From the NCBI GenBank assembly GCA_945897765.1, contig CAMDGP010000156.1:1-5584 (forward strand): a stretch of 5,584 bases of DNA, in the 5' to 3' direction. Positions within the stretch are counted from its first letter, which is position 1. Every line of letters starts with the position of its first letter. Below the pieces are notes generated by a model. It was not told the DNA's origin. It worked only from the letters and a program-made list of their open reading frames with translations, and did no database searches. Made by a program: the position numbers and the translations under genes. The DNA is from Chitinophaga pinensis (GTDB lineage: Bacteria > Bacteroidota > Bacteroidia > Flavobacteriales_D > Crocinitomicaceae). Below, in pieces: positions 1-5,584 of the stretch.

Positions 1-40
1 GGAGGATTAAGGAGGGTGACTGTTTTTTCGTACACGAGTT

Positions 41-74
41 TTTGACCTTAAAATCATTGCATACATTATTTTTT
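41..74 (+). promoter_or_regulatory. Possible Bacteroidota-type promoter for the phosphohexomutase gene
   Basis: A TTTG (41-44) is followed 22 bases later by TATTTTTT (67-74), which matches the Bacteroidota -7 consensus TAnnTTTG in 7 of 8 positions. It lies 23 bases upstream of the ATG at 98. The spacing is within or slightly beyond the usual range, and the region is so T-rich that a chance match is likely. The rest of the first 97 bases holds no supported gene; GGAGG occurs at 1-5 and 11-15 but far from the start codon. Confidence 0.3.
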
Positions 75-97
75 CAAATCAAATTAACCTAAAAAAT

Positions 98-1507
98 ATG
101 TCACTTAAAATTAAATTTGGAACAGATGGCTGGAGAGCTATCATCGCAAAAGAATTCACAGTTGATAATGTGGCGCGTGTTACAGAAGCAACAGGAATTT
201 GGTTGAAAAAGAATTATGAAAATCCTTCTGTTTTTGTAGGACATGATTGTCGTTTTGCAGGAGAATTGTTCATGGAAACAGCAGTGAAAGTATTCATCGC
301 ACAAGGAATTCCAGTAAAAATGTCTCGTGGATTTGTTTCTACACCGATGATTTCTTTGGCAGCAAATACTTTTGGATGTCAAATTGGTGTTGATTTAACG
401 GCAAGTCACAATCCAGCTTCTTACAACGGATATAAATTGAAAGCAGATTTTGGTGGACCTTTGGCACCTGAGCACGTTCAAGAAGTGGAAGATATTATCC
501 CAGAAGTTTGTAGTATCGATTTTGAAAATAGTTCTATCGAAGAAGCTATGGCTGCTGGAAAAGTAGAAGTGATTGATATCGAAACATTGTACGTGGAGCA
601 TGTTAAAAAGAACTTCGATTTAGAAGCGATTGAAAAATCAGGAATGCGATTGGTTTATGATGCGATGTATGGTGCTGGTCAACGTGTAATGCCTCGTATT
701 TTACCAAATGTAGAATTATTGCATTGCGACCCGAATCCTTCTTTCATGGGACAAGCACCTGAACCGATTGCTAAAAACTTAAAAGAGTTGGAAGCATATT
801 TAGCAGCAAACGAAGGTGTTTATTGTGCATTGGCAACTGACGGAGATGCTGATAGAATAGGTTTATACAACGGTAAAGGAGAATTCATTGATTCACATCA
901 TATCATCTTATTGTTGATTCACTACATGGTGAAATACAAGCAAATGACTGGAAAAGTGGCGATTGCATTCAGTGTTACGCCTCGCGTTTACAAAATGTGT
1001 GAACATTACGGATTAGAAGTAACCACAACAAAAATCGGTTTCAAAGAAATCGCTACGATTATGGTGAAAGAAGACGTTTTGTTAGGTGGAGAGGAATCCG
1101 GAGGAATTGCAGTGAAAGGTCACATTCCTGAGCGCGATGGAATTTGGATGGGTTTAATCATCTGGGAATTTATGGCGAAATCTGGAAAATCTTTGGATGA
1201 ATTAATCGAAGAAGTTTATGACATCGTTGGTCCATTCAAATTTGAAAGAAGTGATTTGCACATCACAGAAGAAATGAAACAAAACATTATTGCGAATTGC
1301 AAAGCAGACAACTACAAGGCATTCGGTGATTATGAAGTGAAAGAAGTGAAAACAATAGACGGTTTCAAATATTTCTTCGATGAAAACCGTTGGATGATGA
1401 TTCGCCCTTCAGGAACAGAACCAGTATTAAGAACGTATGCAGAAGCTCCAACTTTGGAAGAAGTTCGCAAAATTCTTAAGATGACTGAGGAAACGATTTG
1501 TAAGTAA
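98..1507 (+). CDS. Phosphoglucomutase/phosphomannomutase family phosphohexomutase
   Basis: This 469-residue cytoplasmic enzyme belongs to the alpha-D-phosphohexomutase superfamily (COG1109), which moves phosphate between C1 and C6 of hexose phosphates through a phosphoserine intermediate. All four signature loops are present in order. The N-terminal FGTDGWR is at 7-13. The catalytic serine loop TASHNP is at 101-106, with Ser103 the phosphorylated residue. The Mg-binding loop DGDADR is at 248-253, and the sugar-specificity loop GEESGG at 331-336. The C-terminal phosphate-binding loop RPSGTEP is at 436-442. The length is normal for the family and nothing appears broken. The GEESGG loop fits glucose or mannose phosphate use (pgm or manB) better than GlmM, but the substrate cannot be fixed from sequence, so no symbol is given. 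The ATG at 98 is directly followed by the conserved N-terminal strand; no Shine-Dalgarno is visible, as is usual in Bacteroidota. The next gene starts six bases after the stop and may be co-transcribed. Confidence 0.95.
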   Translation: MSLKIKFGTDGWRAIIAKEFTVDNVARVTEATGIWLKKNYENPSVFVGHDCRFAGELFMETAVKVFIAQGIPVKMSRGFVSTPMISLAANTFGCQIGVDLTASHNPASYNGYKLKADFGGPLAPEHVQEVEDIIPEVCSIDFENSSIEEAMAAGKVEVIDIETLYVEHVKKNFDLEAIEKSGMRLVYDAMYGAGQRVMPRILPNVELLHCDPNPSFMGQAPEPIAKNLKELEAYLAANEGVYCALATDGDADRIGLYNGKGEFIDSHHIILLLIHYMVKYKQMTGKVAIAFSVTPRVYKMCEHYGLEVTTTKIGFKEIATIMVKEDVLLGGEESGGIAVKGHIPERDGIWMGLIIWEFMAKSGKSLDELIEEVYDIVGPFKFERSDLHITEEMKQNIIANCKADNYKAFGDYEVKEVKTIDGFKYFFDENRWMMIRPSGTEPVLRTYAEAPTLEEVRKILKMTEETICK

Positions 1508-1511
1508 TTAA

Positions 1512-1517
1512 ATGTGA
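1512..1517 (+). promoter_or_regulatory. Start-stop element (ATGTGA) overlapping the GTG start of the zeta-like gene
   Basis: ATG at 1512-1514 is immediately followed by the stop TGA at 1515-1517. The GTG start of the zeta-like kinase (1514-1516) sits inside this hexamer in another frame. An initiating ribosome that chose the stronger ATG would terminate at once, which could lower kinase expression. The arrangement is visible in the sequence. Any regulatory role is inference, and a six-base coincidence is quite possible. Confidence 0.25.
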
Positions 1518-2080
1518 AAAATCTTTACATTATTTCGGGTTGTAATGGGGCAGGAAAAACAACTGCCTCATTTACAATTCTACCAGAAATTTTAAATTGT
1601 AAAGAATTTGTAAACGCTGACGAAATTGCAAAGGGTTTATCGCCATTTCAACCAGAAAAAGCTGCTTTTGAAGCGGGAAGAATCATGTTAAATCGAATAA
1701 ATGATTTTTTAGAAAATGGTATCAGTTTTTCATTTGAAACAACATTATCTACAAGAAGTTATCGAAATTTCATCTTAAAAGCACAAGAGAAAGGTTACAC
1801 AGTTAGCCTTTTGTTTTTCTGGTTAGAAAGTGTTGATTTAGCAAAGGAACGAGTTAGAACAAGGGTTTTAGAAGGAGGACACAACATTCCTAGTGAGGTA
1901 ATCGAAAGAAGGTATTTAAAAGGAATCAAAAATTTATTTGAAATTTACATGCCAATTGTTGATCACACGATGATTTTTGATAATACTTTTGGTGAAATTG
2001 AACTCATTGCCGAAGGGATAAAAACCAAAGAATTAAAAATTCATAATTTTAAAAAATTTGAATCAATAAAAGCAATATGA
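1514..2080 (+). CDS. Zeta-toxin-like P-loop kinase (COG4185-type ATPase)
   Basis: This 188-residue P-loop kinase-like protein resembles the zeta toxin family (PF06414/COG4185). Zeta toxins phosphorylate UDP-N-acetylglucosamine and so poison cell-wall synthesis, but most COG4185 proteins are uncharacterised, so the substrate here is unknown. Walker A GCNGAGKT is at 9-16, with Lys15. NADEIAKGL at 34-42 carries an acidic residue where zeta proteins have a substrate or catalytic Asp. SFETTLSTR at 73-81 holds a conserved-type Glu. The arginine-rich lid-like segment at 112-133 includes GGH (121-123) and ERRY (131-134). The protein is short but appears complete, and has no signal peptide or membrane segment. 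The start must be GTG at 1514: the previous in-frame triplets are AAT, TTA and the stop of the mutase gene, and the first beta strand begins at once. It follows that gene by six bases and overlaps a 49-codon ORF by ATGA. The base composition looks more AT-rich than the mutase gene, consistent with an acquired gene. Confidence 0.85.
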   Translation: MKNLYIISGCNGAGKTTASFTILPEILNCKEFVNADEIAKGLSPFQPEKAAFEAGRIMLNRINDFLENGISFSFETTLSTRSYRNFILKAQEKGYTVSLLFFWLESVDLAKERVRTRVLEGGHNIPSEVIERRYLKGIKNLFEIYMPIVDHTMIFDNTFGEIELIAEGIKTKELKIHNFKKFESIKAI

Positions 2081-2226
2081 CACCTGAAGAATATCACGAA
2101 GATTTACGAAAAAAAGTACTTGAAGGCCTCAAGTTGGCATACCAAAATATGGTGAAGTACAAAAAAGTGAAAAACTCTGTTATCGTGGTGATGCGAGAGG
2201 GGAAGATTGTGCATTTAAAGCCTTAA
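2077..2226 (+). CDS. Small 49-residue protein coupled to the zeta-like kinase (candidate antitoxin or partner)
   Basis: The ORF starts at ATG 2077, overlapping the kinase stop TGA (2078-2080) as ATGA, and ends with TAA at 2224-2226. The 49-residue product is basic (about 11 Lys/Arg against 6 Asp/Glu). It has a predicted amphipathic helix at about 3-30 and a C-terminal segment, VIVVMREGKIVHLKP (35-49), with the look of a beta hairpin. There is no membrane segment or signal peptide. The tight overlap and coherent composition argue for a real gene. I recall similar small proteins ending in a V-x-x-x-x-GKI-like strand beside COG4185 kinases in this phylum, but cannot confirm it here. It could be an antitoxin or a co-factor of the kinase. 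It is not recognisably the classical epsilon antitoxin, which is longer and usually encoded upstream of zeta. Confidence 0.7.
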   Translation: MTPEEYHEDLRKKVLEGLKLAYQNMVKYKKVKNSVIVVMREGKIVHLKP

Positions 2227-2379
2227 TAATAAGATAGATCGGGGTTAGAGTTGCTGTGTTTTTGTTCAATTATGGTGCAATTCAAAATATATAGTATGTA
2301 GCCTGCTCCTAATAGTATATTTTATTTTTGGATATCCGACATATTTATCAAATTCGACACACTTCTATCAATATCGGTG

Positions 2380-3252
2380 CTAGTTTTTCAATAATCGACT
2401 TAAAACGAATGCCAACATCTTCTCATCCATCTTTGAAAAAGCAAACCATTTCTTGCCTAAATCTTTTAGCGAAGCGCCAATGTGATACAATTCTTTGTGG
2501 TCGATAATGAGAAAACGGTCGTGGCTATTTTGAAGTTCTTGGATTTGAATAGGTGGATATTGGCTGTTGTGTTTTTCAAGGTCAAGTTTTAAGGTTTTTG
2601 AAATTGATTTGGTGTAAATTGTTGCTGCCACATTTTCAGTGCGTTTACCGAGATGTGTCAACACTGTTTCATCGATATAACTGTCGATTAGGATGATTTC
2701 TTTCTTGGCAGAACGAATAACTCGCGACATTAATTCATAAGCATCGAAGATCTGTCCATCGAAGAAAACACCTTGGGTTGGAATTAGTTGAGAATTTACC
2801 TGAAGTTCAATTTGATCAACTTTGTTTTTAATATGTTCCAAATTGTCCTCTAAACGATTCATTCGGTTATTGACACTGTAACCTTTTAATAAATATTCTT
2901 TCAATACTCTATTCGCCCAAACACGAAATTGTGTACCTTTTTTGGAGTTAACTCTATAACCAACAGATAAAATCACATCAAGGTTGTAATATTTAACTTT
3001 TTTACTTTGAGTTTTTCCAATAACAGCACCATGTTTAGTGGTATGTGCAAAAAATGCACTAACCACTTTTTCATCTAATTCTTGATTCTTGAAAATATTT
3101 TTTAAATGTTTAGAAATTACTGTTCTGTCTCTTTCAAATATTTGAGCAATTTGTTCTTGGGTCAGCCAAAAAGTCTCATTGTCTTCGTCAAGCCGCACTT
3201 CGATGTGTTCAGCCATTTCATTTGGGCGGTATAAAATGATTTCATTCTTCAT
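2380..3252 (-). CDS. RhuM-family protein with C-terminal PLD-like (HKD-type) domain
   Basis: The N-terminal half of this 290-residue protein matches the RhuM/virulence-RhuM family (PF13310, COG3943). A helix-turn-helix-like segment WLTQEQIAQIFERDRTVISKH spans 29-49. It is followed by the family hallmarks YYNLDVILSVGYRVNS (88-103) and FRVWANRVLKEYLLKGY (109-125). Residues 126-155 look like a coiled-coil linker. The C-terminal region (about 160-288) resembles a phospholipase-D fold. It has a strand ending in IILIDSYID (186-194), then HDRFLIID (244-251), which is HxRx4D rather than the canonical HxKx4D, then a GAS triplet at 259-261. One such half-site per chain would need dimerisation, as in Nuc-type PLD nucleases. 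RhuM proteins were named from a Salmonella pathogenicity island, and their molecular role is unclear. A DNA-binding protein with nuclease or phosphodiesterase activity is an inference. The ATG at 3252 opens directly onto the conserved N-terminus. The upstream gap carries a terminator, suggesting separate transcription from the ATPase gene. No convincing promoter was found. Confidence 0.88.
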   Translation of the reverse strand: MKNEIILYRPNEMAEHIEVRLDEDNETFWLTQEQIAQIFERDRTVISKHLKNIFKNQELDEKVVSAFFAHTTKHGAVIGKTQSKKVKYYNLDVILSVGYRVNSKKGTQFRVWANRVLKEYLLKGYSVNNRMNRLEDNLEHIKNKVDQIELQVNSQLIPTQGVFFDGQIFDAYELMSRVIRSAKKEIILIDSYIDETVLTHLGKRTENVAATIYTKSISKTLKLDLEKHNSQYPPIQIQELQNSHDRFLIIDHKELYHIGASLKDLGKKWFAFSKMDEKMLAFVLSRLLKN

Positions 3253-3416
3253 AGTTTACTTGAAGTTAGGAAAAATTATCTTTTCATAAAGAATGATTTG
3301 CTAGAAAATTTAGAGGAAAAATGATTTTTTAGTTATCCCAAATTCAATACATACTTACTCCGAGGCGAAAACATTATTTGGCATTTTCGAAATTAAAAAC
3401 TTTGTTTTACAAAACT

Positions 3417-3447
3417 AAAACGGGTGTGAAAGCATCCGTTTTTTTTT
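3417..3447. terminator. Hairpin transcription terminator, probably bidirectional
   Basis: The left arm 3417-3426 (AAAACGGGTG) pairs with 3433-3442 (CATCCGTTTT) around a six-base loop, giving ten pairs with a single G-T wobble. On the plus strand the stem runs into nine T residues (3439-3447). On the minus strand it ends in TTTT followed by an AT-rich run. It lies about 35 bases after the stop of the minus-strand ATPase gene and so most likely ends that transcript. The stronger T-tract faces the plus strand, where no intact gene precedes it. Confidence 0.7.
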
Positions 3448-3481
3448 GTGCAAAAATCAACGAACGCTTTTCTTTCCCAAC

Positions 3482-4699
3482 TCAAACCCACTTCTCCATC
3501 AATAAAAAATCAGCGATGTGTAAATGTTTCACTCCTTCAACATTATCTGTCCATTCTTCATCTAAACTCAATACATATTTTGGGTAATTGTCTTTGATTT
3601 TCAGAAGTGGTTTAAATTCCCTTTCAATCGTTGTTTCTGCCTCCATTTTAAAACATACTTGTATATACACTTTTTCATTGCCTTTTTCAGCAATAAAATC
3701 AATTTCCGTAGTGTAGAGTTTTCCGACATAAACTTTGTAATTTCTTCTTCGAAGTTCAAGCATTACAATGTTTTCCAATATTCCAGCTGTGTTTCTGTCT
3801 TTTAATCCAGTCATTGCATGAACCAAAGCAATATCGCCAACAAAGTACTTTTCTTGTGTTTTTAGTATCTCTTTTCCTTTGACATCATATCTTGGAATTC
3901 TATAAACAATAAACGAACTTTCCAACGCCTTGAGATAATTGTAGATAGTGTTCAAATCTATTTTTCGCTGTTGACCTTTGAAATAATCGGCGATATTTTT
4001 GGCTGAAATACTACTACCGATATTGTCAAAAACAAATTTCACAATGCGTTCCAATAATTCTGTATCTCGGATATTATTGCGTTGAACAGTGTCTCGTAAT
4101 ATCGCTGAGGAATAAATATCAAAAACGATTTTATAAGCCGTTTCTAAATCGTAATCCATTGTGTGAAGTACAGGAAAGCCACCATATTTTCTAAATTCAT
4201 TAAAAGCTTCACGTTGGTTTTTATCCTCAATTCCTCTCACTTTTCTAAAATCCAAAAACTCCTCAAAACACAACGTTTGAATGTGAAATTCAACATATCT
4301 TCCTGTTAAATAGGTGGAAAGCTCGGAAGAAAGTAATCTTGAATTTGAACCGGTTATGTAAATGTCCGCATTAAAATCTACAAGCATAGCATTCACTGCA
4401 CGCTCCCAATTTTCTACTTCTTGTATTTCATCTAGTAAAATGTAAACACGCTCATTTTCGTGTATTTGCGTTTGCAGATAAGTATAGATTGCAACATCAG
4501 AATCCAAATGTCGAAATTGAAAACTTTCTAAATTGACGTGAATGATTGATTCCTTTTTGATTCCTCTTTCTAATAAAGTATCTTTGAGTAAGCTCAATAT
4601 ACTTGACTTTCCACTTCTTCTAAGCCCAGTTAAAACTTTGATGAATGGTTTATCAATAAATGGTTCTATTTGTTTTATATAGAATTTTCTCGCTATCAT
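3482..4699 (-). CDS. AAA+ ATPase with DUF4143 C-terminal domain
   Basis: This 405-residue protein has the AAA_14 (PF13173) plus DUF4143 (PF13635) architecture. Walker A GLRRSGKS is at 25-32, with Lys31. Walker B VYILLDEIQ is at 85-93, with Asp90 and Glu91. The sensor-like TGSNS is at 116-120 and the family motif LTGRYVEF at 131-138. The middle part (about 210-265) looks like a winged-helix segment. The C-terminal part has a PD-(D/E)XK-like pattern: ENIVMLELRRRNY (309-321), TEIDFIAE (331-338) and YIQVC (345-349). The usual catalytic Lys is replaced by Gln347, which is common in this family, so nuclease activity is doubtful. Length and motifs indicate an intact gene. The family is widespread, very often horizontally spread, and of unknown cellular function; proposed roles in defence or toxin-like modules are unproven. 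The ATG at 4699 directly precedes the conserved N-terminus, with a perfect -7 box 16 bases upstream. It is co-oriented with asd but separated from it by 109 bases. Confidence 0.9.
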   Translation of the reverse strand: MIARKFYIKQIEPFIDKPFIKVLTGLRRSGKSSILSLLKDTLLERGIKKESIIHVNLESFQFRHLDSDVAIYTYLQTQIHENERVYILLDEIQEVENWERAVNAMLVDFNADIYITGSNSRLLSSELSTYLTGRYVEFHIQTLCFEEFLDFRKVRGIEDKNQREAFNEFRKYGGFPVLHTMDYDLETAYKIVFDIYSSAILRDTVQRNNIRDTELLERIVKFVFDNIGSSISAKNIADYFKGQQRKIDLNTIYNYLKALESSFIVYRIPRYDVKGKEILKTQEKYFVGDIALVHAMTGLKDRNTAGILENIVMLELRRRNYKVYVGKLYTTEIDFIAEKGNEKVYIQVCFKMEAETTIEREFKPLLKIKDNYPKYVLSLDEEWTDNVEGVKHLHIADFLLMEKWV

Positions 4700-4715
4700 T
4701 TTATGCTTATAAACA

Positions 4716-4723
4716 CAAAAATA
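4716..4723 (-). promoter_or_regulatory. Bacteroidota -7 promoter box for the ATPase gene
   Basis: On the minus strand this octamer reads TATTTTTG, a perfect match to the Bacteroidota -7 consensus TAnnTTTG. It lies 16 bases before the ATG at 4699, a plausible short leader. No clear TTTG -33 element is found at 19-23 bases further upstream, so the assignment rests on the -7 box and its position alone. Confidence 0.45.
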
Positions 4724-4750
4724 GCAAAATAATTATTTTTATTACGTTCT

Positions 4751-4804
4751 TAACCCTAAAAACTTAAATATTTTTTAACTTTTTATAGCTATAACCCTAA
4801 AAAC
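4751..4804. repeat. Two 13-bp direct repeats with an adjoining palindrome
   Basis: TAACCCTAAAAAC occurs exactly at 4751-4763 and again at 4792-4804, with start points 41 bases apart. The perfect 12-base palindrome TTATAGCTATAA (4783-4794) overlaps the first three bases of the second copy. The pair lies in the 109-base gap between the end of asd and the ATPase promoter. It could be a regulator binding site, part of the asd 3' region, or a duplication left by insertion. None of these can be chosen from sequence. Confidence 0.6.
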
Positions 4805-4808
4805 CTCA

Positions 4809-5584
4809 TTAAATCAACCTTTTTTCCATTAAAAGCTTCGCGATTTGAACGGCATTCGTTGCTGCTCCTTTGCGTAAATTATCGGCAACAATCCAGAGAT
4901 TCAAAGTATTTGCTTGACTTTCATCACGGCGAATTCTACCCACAAACACATCGTCTTTTCCTTCAGCGTATTTTGGCATCGGATACGAATAAGTTGTTGG
5001 ATCGTCTTTCAACGTGATTCCTGGCATTTCGTGTAGCAAGCGACGAACTTCATTCAAATCAAAATCGTTTTCAAACTCAATATTCACAGCTTCTGAATGT
5101 CCACCAACAACGGGAACTCGCACAGCAGTAGCCGTTACATTGATTGTTGGATCTAAAATTTTCTTAGTTTCATTCGTCAATTTCATTTCTTCCTTAGTGT
5201 AGCCATTGTCCAAAAAAGAATCACATTGCGGAATACAATTTTTATCAATCGGATATTTGTAAGCCATTTCACCCGAAATTTCATTGCGCTCATTTTCCAT
5301 TTGTTGAACCGCTTTTACGCCTGTACCTGTGATGGATTGGTACGTTGAAACGATTACTCTTTTTACACCATATTTTTTGTGAAGAGGAGTAAGTGTTAAT
5401 ACTAACTGAATCGTGCTACAATTTGGATTGGCAATAATTTTATCCTCTTTTGTAAGAACATCGCCATTGATTTCTGGAACAACTAATTTCTTCGTTGGAT
5501 CCATTCTCCAAGCCGAAGAATTATCGATAACTGTCGTTCCAACTTCAGCAAATTTTGGTGCCCATTCCAAGGAAGTTTCGCCTC
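4809..5584 (-). CDS. asd: Aspartate-semialdehyde dehydrogenase, N-terminus outside the window
   Basis: The gene is open at the right edge of the window. The frame continues past the TTG at 5568-5570 through the codons for GETS to base 5584, so that TTG is internal (Leu) and not a start. About 258 residues are present, and compared with the usual length of about 330 roughly 70-75 N-terminal residues, including most of the NADP-binding Rossmann start, are missing. The enzyme reduces L-aspartyl-4-phosphate to aspartate semialdehyde with NADPH, feeding lysine/diaminopimelate, threonine and methionine synthesis in the cytoplasm. Counting from that TTG as residue 1, IDNSSAWRMD (15-24) is the phosphate-binding region. 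The catalytic cysteine is Cys51 in ANPNCST. YQSITGTG (77-84) is the active-site glutamine loop. Arg151 and His158 in RVPVVGGHSEAV are the substrate-binding Arg and catalytic His, seven residues apart as in characterised enzymes. The C-terminus NLRKGAATNAVQIAKLL (231-247) is typical. The stop is TAA at 4809-4811. This is a core gene with no damage visible. Confidence 0.96.
   Translation of the reverse strand, partial: GETSLEWAPKFAEVGTTVIDNSSAWRMDPTKKLVVPEINGDVLTKEDKIIANPNCSTIQLVLTLTPLHKKYGVKRVIVSTYQSITGTGVKAVQQMENERNEISGEMAYKYPIDKNCIPQCDSFLDNGYTKEEMKLTNETKKILDPTINVTATAVRVPVVGGHSEAVNIEFENDFDLNEVRRLLHEMPGITLKDDPTTYSYPMPKYAEGKDDVFVGRIRRDESQANTLNLWIVADNLRKGAATNAVQIAKLLMEKRLI

Noticed and set aside
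101..601. Minus-strand ORFs of 93 and 68 codons antisense to the phosphohexomutase gene
   Set aside because: They lie wholly inside a gene with complete family motifs, have Cys/Phe/Ser-rich translations typical of antisense frames, and match no recognisable family.
2337..2374. Two tandem imperfect repeats of about 18-20 bases (CGAC...TATCAA)
   Set aside because: The copies differ in length and at several positions in AT-rich sequence, so a chance match is likely and no array follows.
2336..2377. Possible hairpin terminator between the convergent genes
   Set aside because: The arms at 2336-2342 and 2371-2377 form only seven pairs on the minus strand, with one wobble and a loop of about 28 bases, and there is no good T-tract. 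It is too weak to call.
3253..3416. Promoter for the RhuM gene in the upstream spacer
   Set aside because: A 7/8 match to TAnnTTTG exists on the minus strand (TAAATTTT), but the nearest TTTG is 26 bases away, beyond the usual spacing, and the region is highly AT-rich.
3378..3587. Plus-strand ORF of 69 codons spanning the terminator and the 3' end of the ATPase gene
   Set aside because: It runs through the hairpin and T-tract and then antisense to a confident gene, so it is not credible as coding sequence.
5014..5202. Plus-strand ORF of 62 codons antisense to asd
   Set aside because: It is fully contained in the strongly supported asd reading frame and has a low-complexity Ser/Thr/Val-rich translation.
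5568..5570. TTG as the start codon of asd
   Set aside because: The reading frame continues upstream to the window edge with residues typical of the family (GETS before LEW), and about 70 N-terminal residues would be missing if it started here.

Overview
The window looks like a piece of chromosome from a low-GC member of the Bacteroidota, probably a flavobacterium-like organism. This is an inference from four things: AT-rich spacers, gene starts without a recognisable Shine-Dalgarno sequence, a perfect match to the Bacteroidota -7 promoter consensus TAnnTTTG upstream of one gene, and protein families (RhuM with a C-terminal PLD-like region, AAA_14/DUF4143 ATPase, COG4185 zeta-like kinase) that are common accessory genes in that phylum. 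No rRNA, tRNA, CRISPR array, transposase or integrase was seen.

Layout. The left end (98-1507, plus strand) is a complete phosphohexomutase of the phosphoglucomutase/phosphomannomutase family. Six bases after its stop, in the same reading frame and with a GTG start, is a zeta-toxin-like P-loop kinase (1514-2080). A 49-residue basic protein (2077-2226) overlaps its stop by an ATGA junction. The 153-base convergent gap 2227-2379 contains no confident gene. The rest lies on the minus strand. Read from right to left it holds the 3' three quarters or so of aspartate-semialdehyde dehydrogenase asd (4809-5584, cut by the window edge), a full-length AAA+ ATPase with a DUF4143 C-terminal region (3482-4699), a hairpin terminator (3417-3447), and a RhuM-family protein (2380-3252) whose C-terminal half resembles a phospholipase-D/HKD phosphodiesterase domain.

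How the genes fit together. The two outer genes are housekeeping: sugar-phosphate interconversion for envelope or storage polysaccharides, and the second step of the aspartate pathway (lysine/diaminopimelate, threonine, methionine). The four genes between them, about 3.3 kb, are all accessory types, so the stretch reads as a small accessory or defence-like cluster between core genes. The zeta-like kinase and the 49-residue ORF are translationally coupled and are the best candidate for a functional pair, possibly toxin-antitoxin. The ATPase and RhuM genes are co-oriented but separated by 229 bases and a terminator, so they are probably independent units. No single multi-gene system can be demonstrated from sequence alone.
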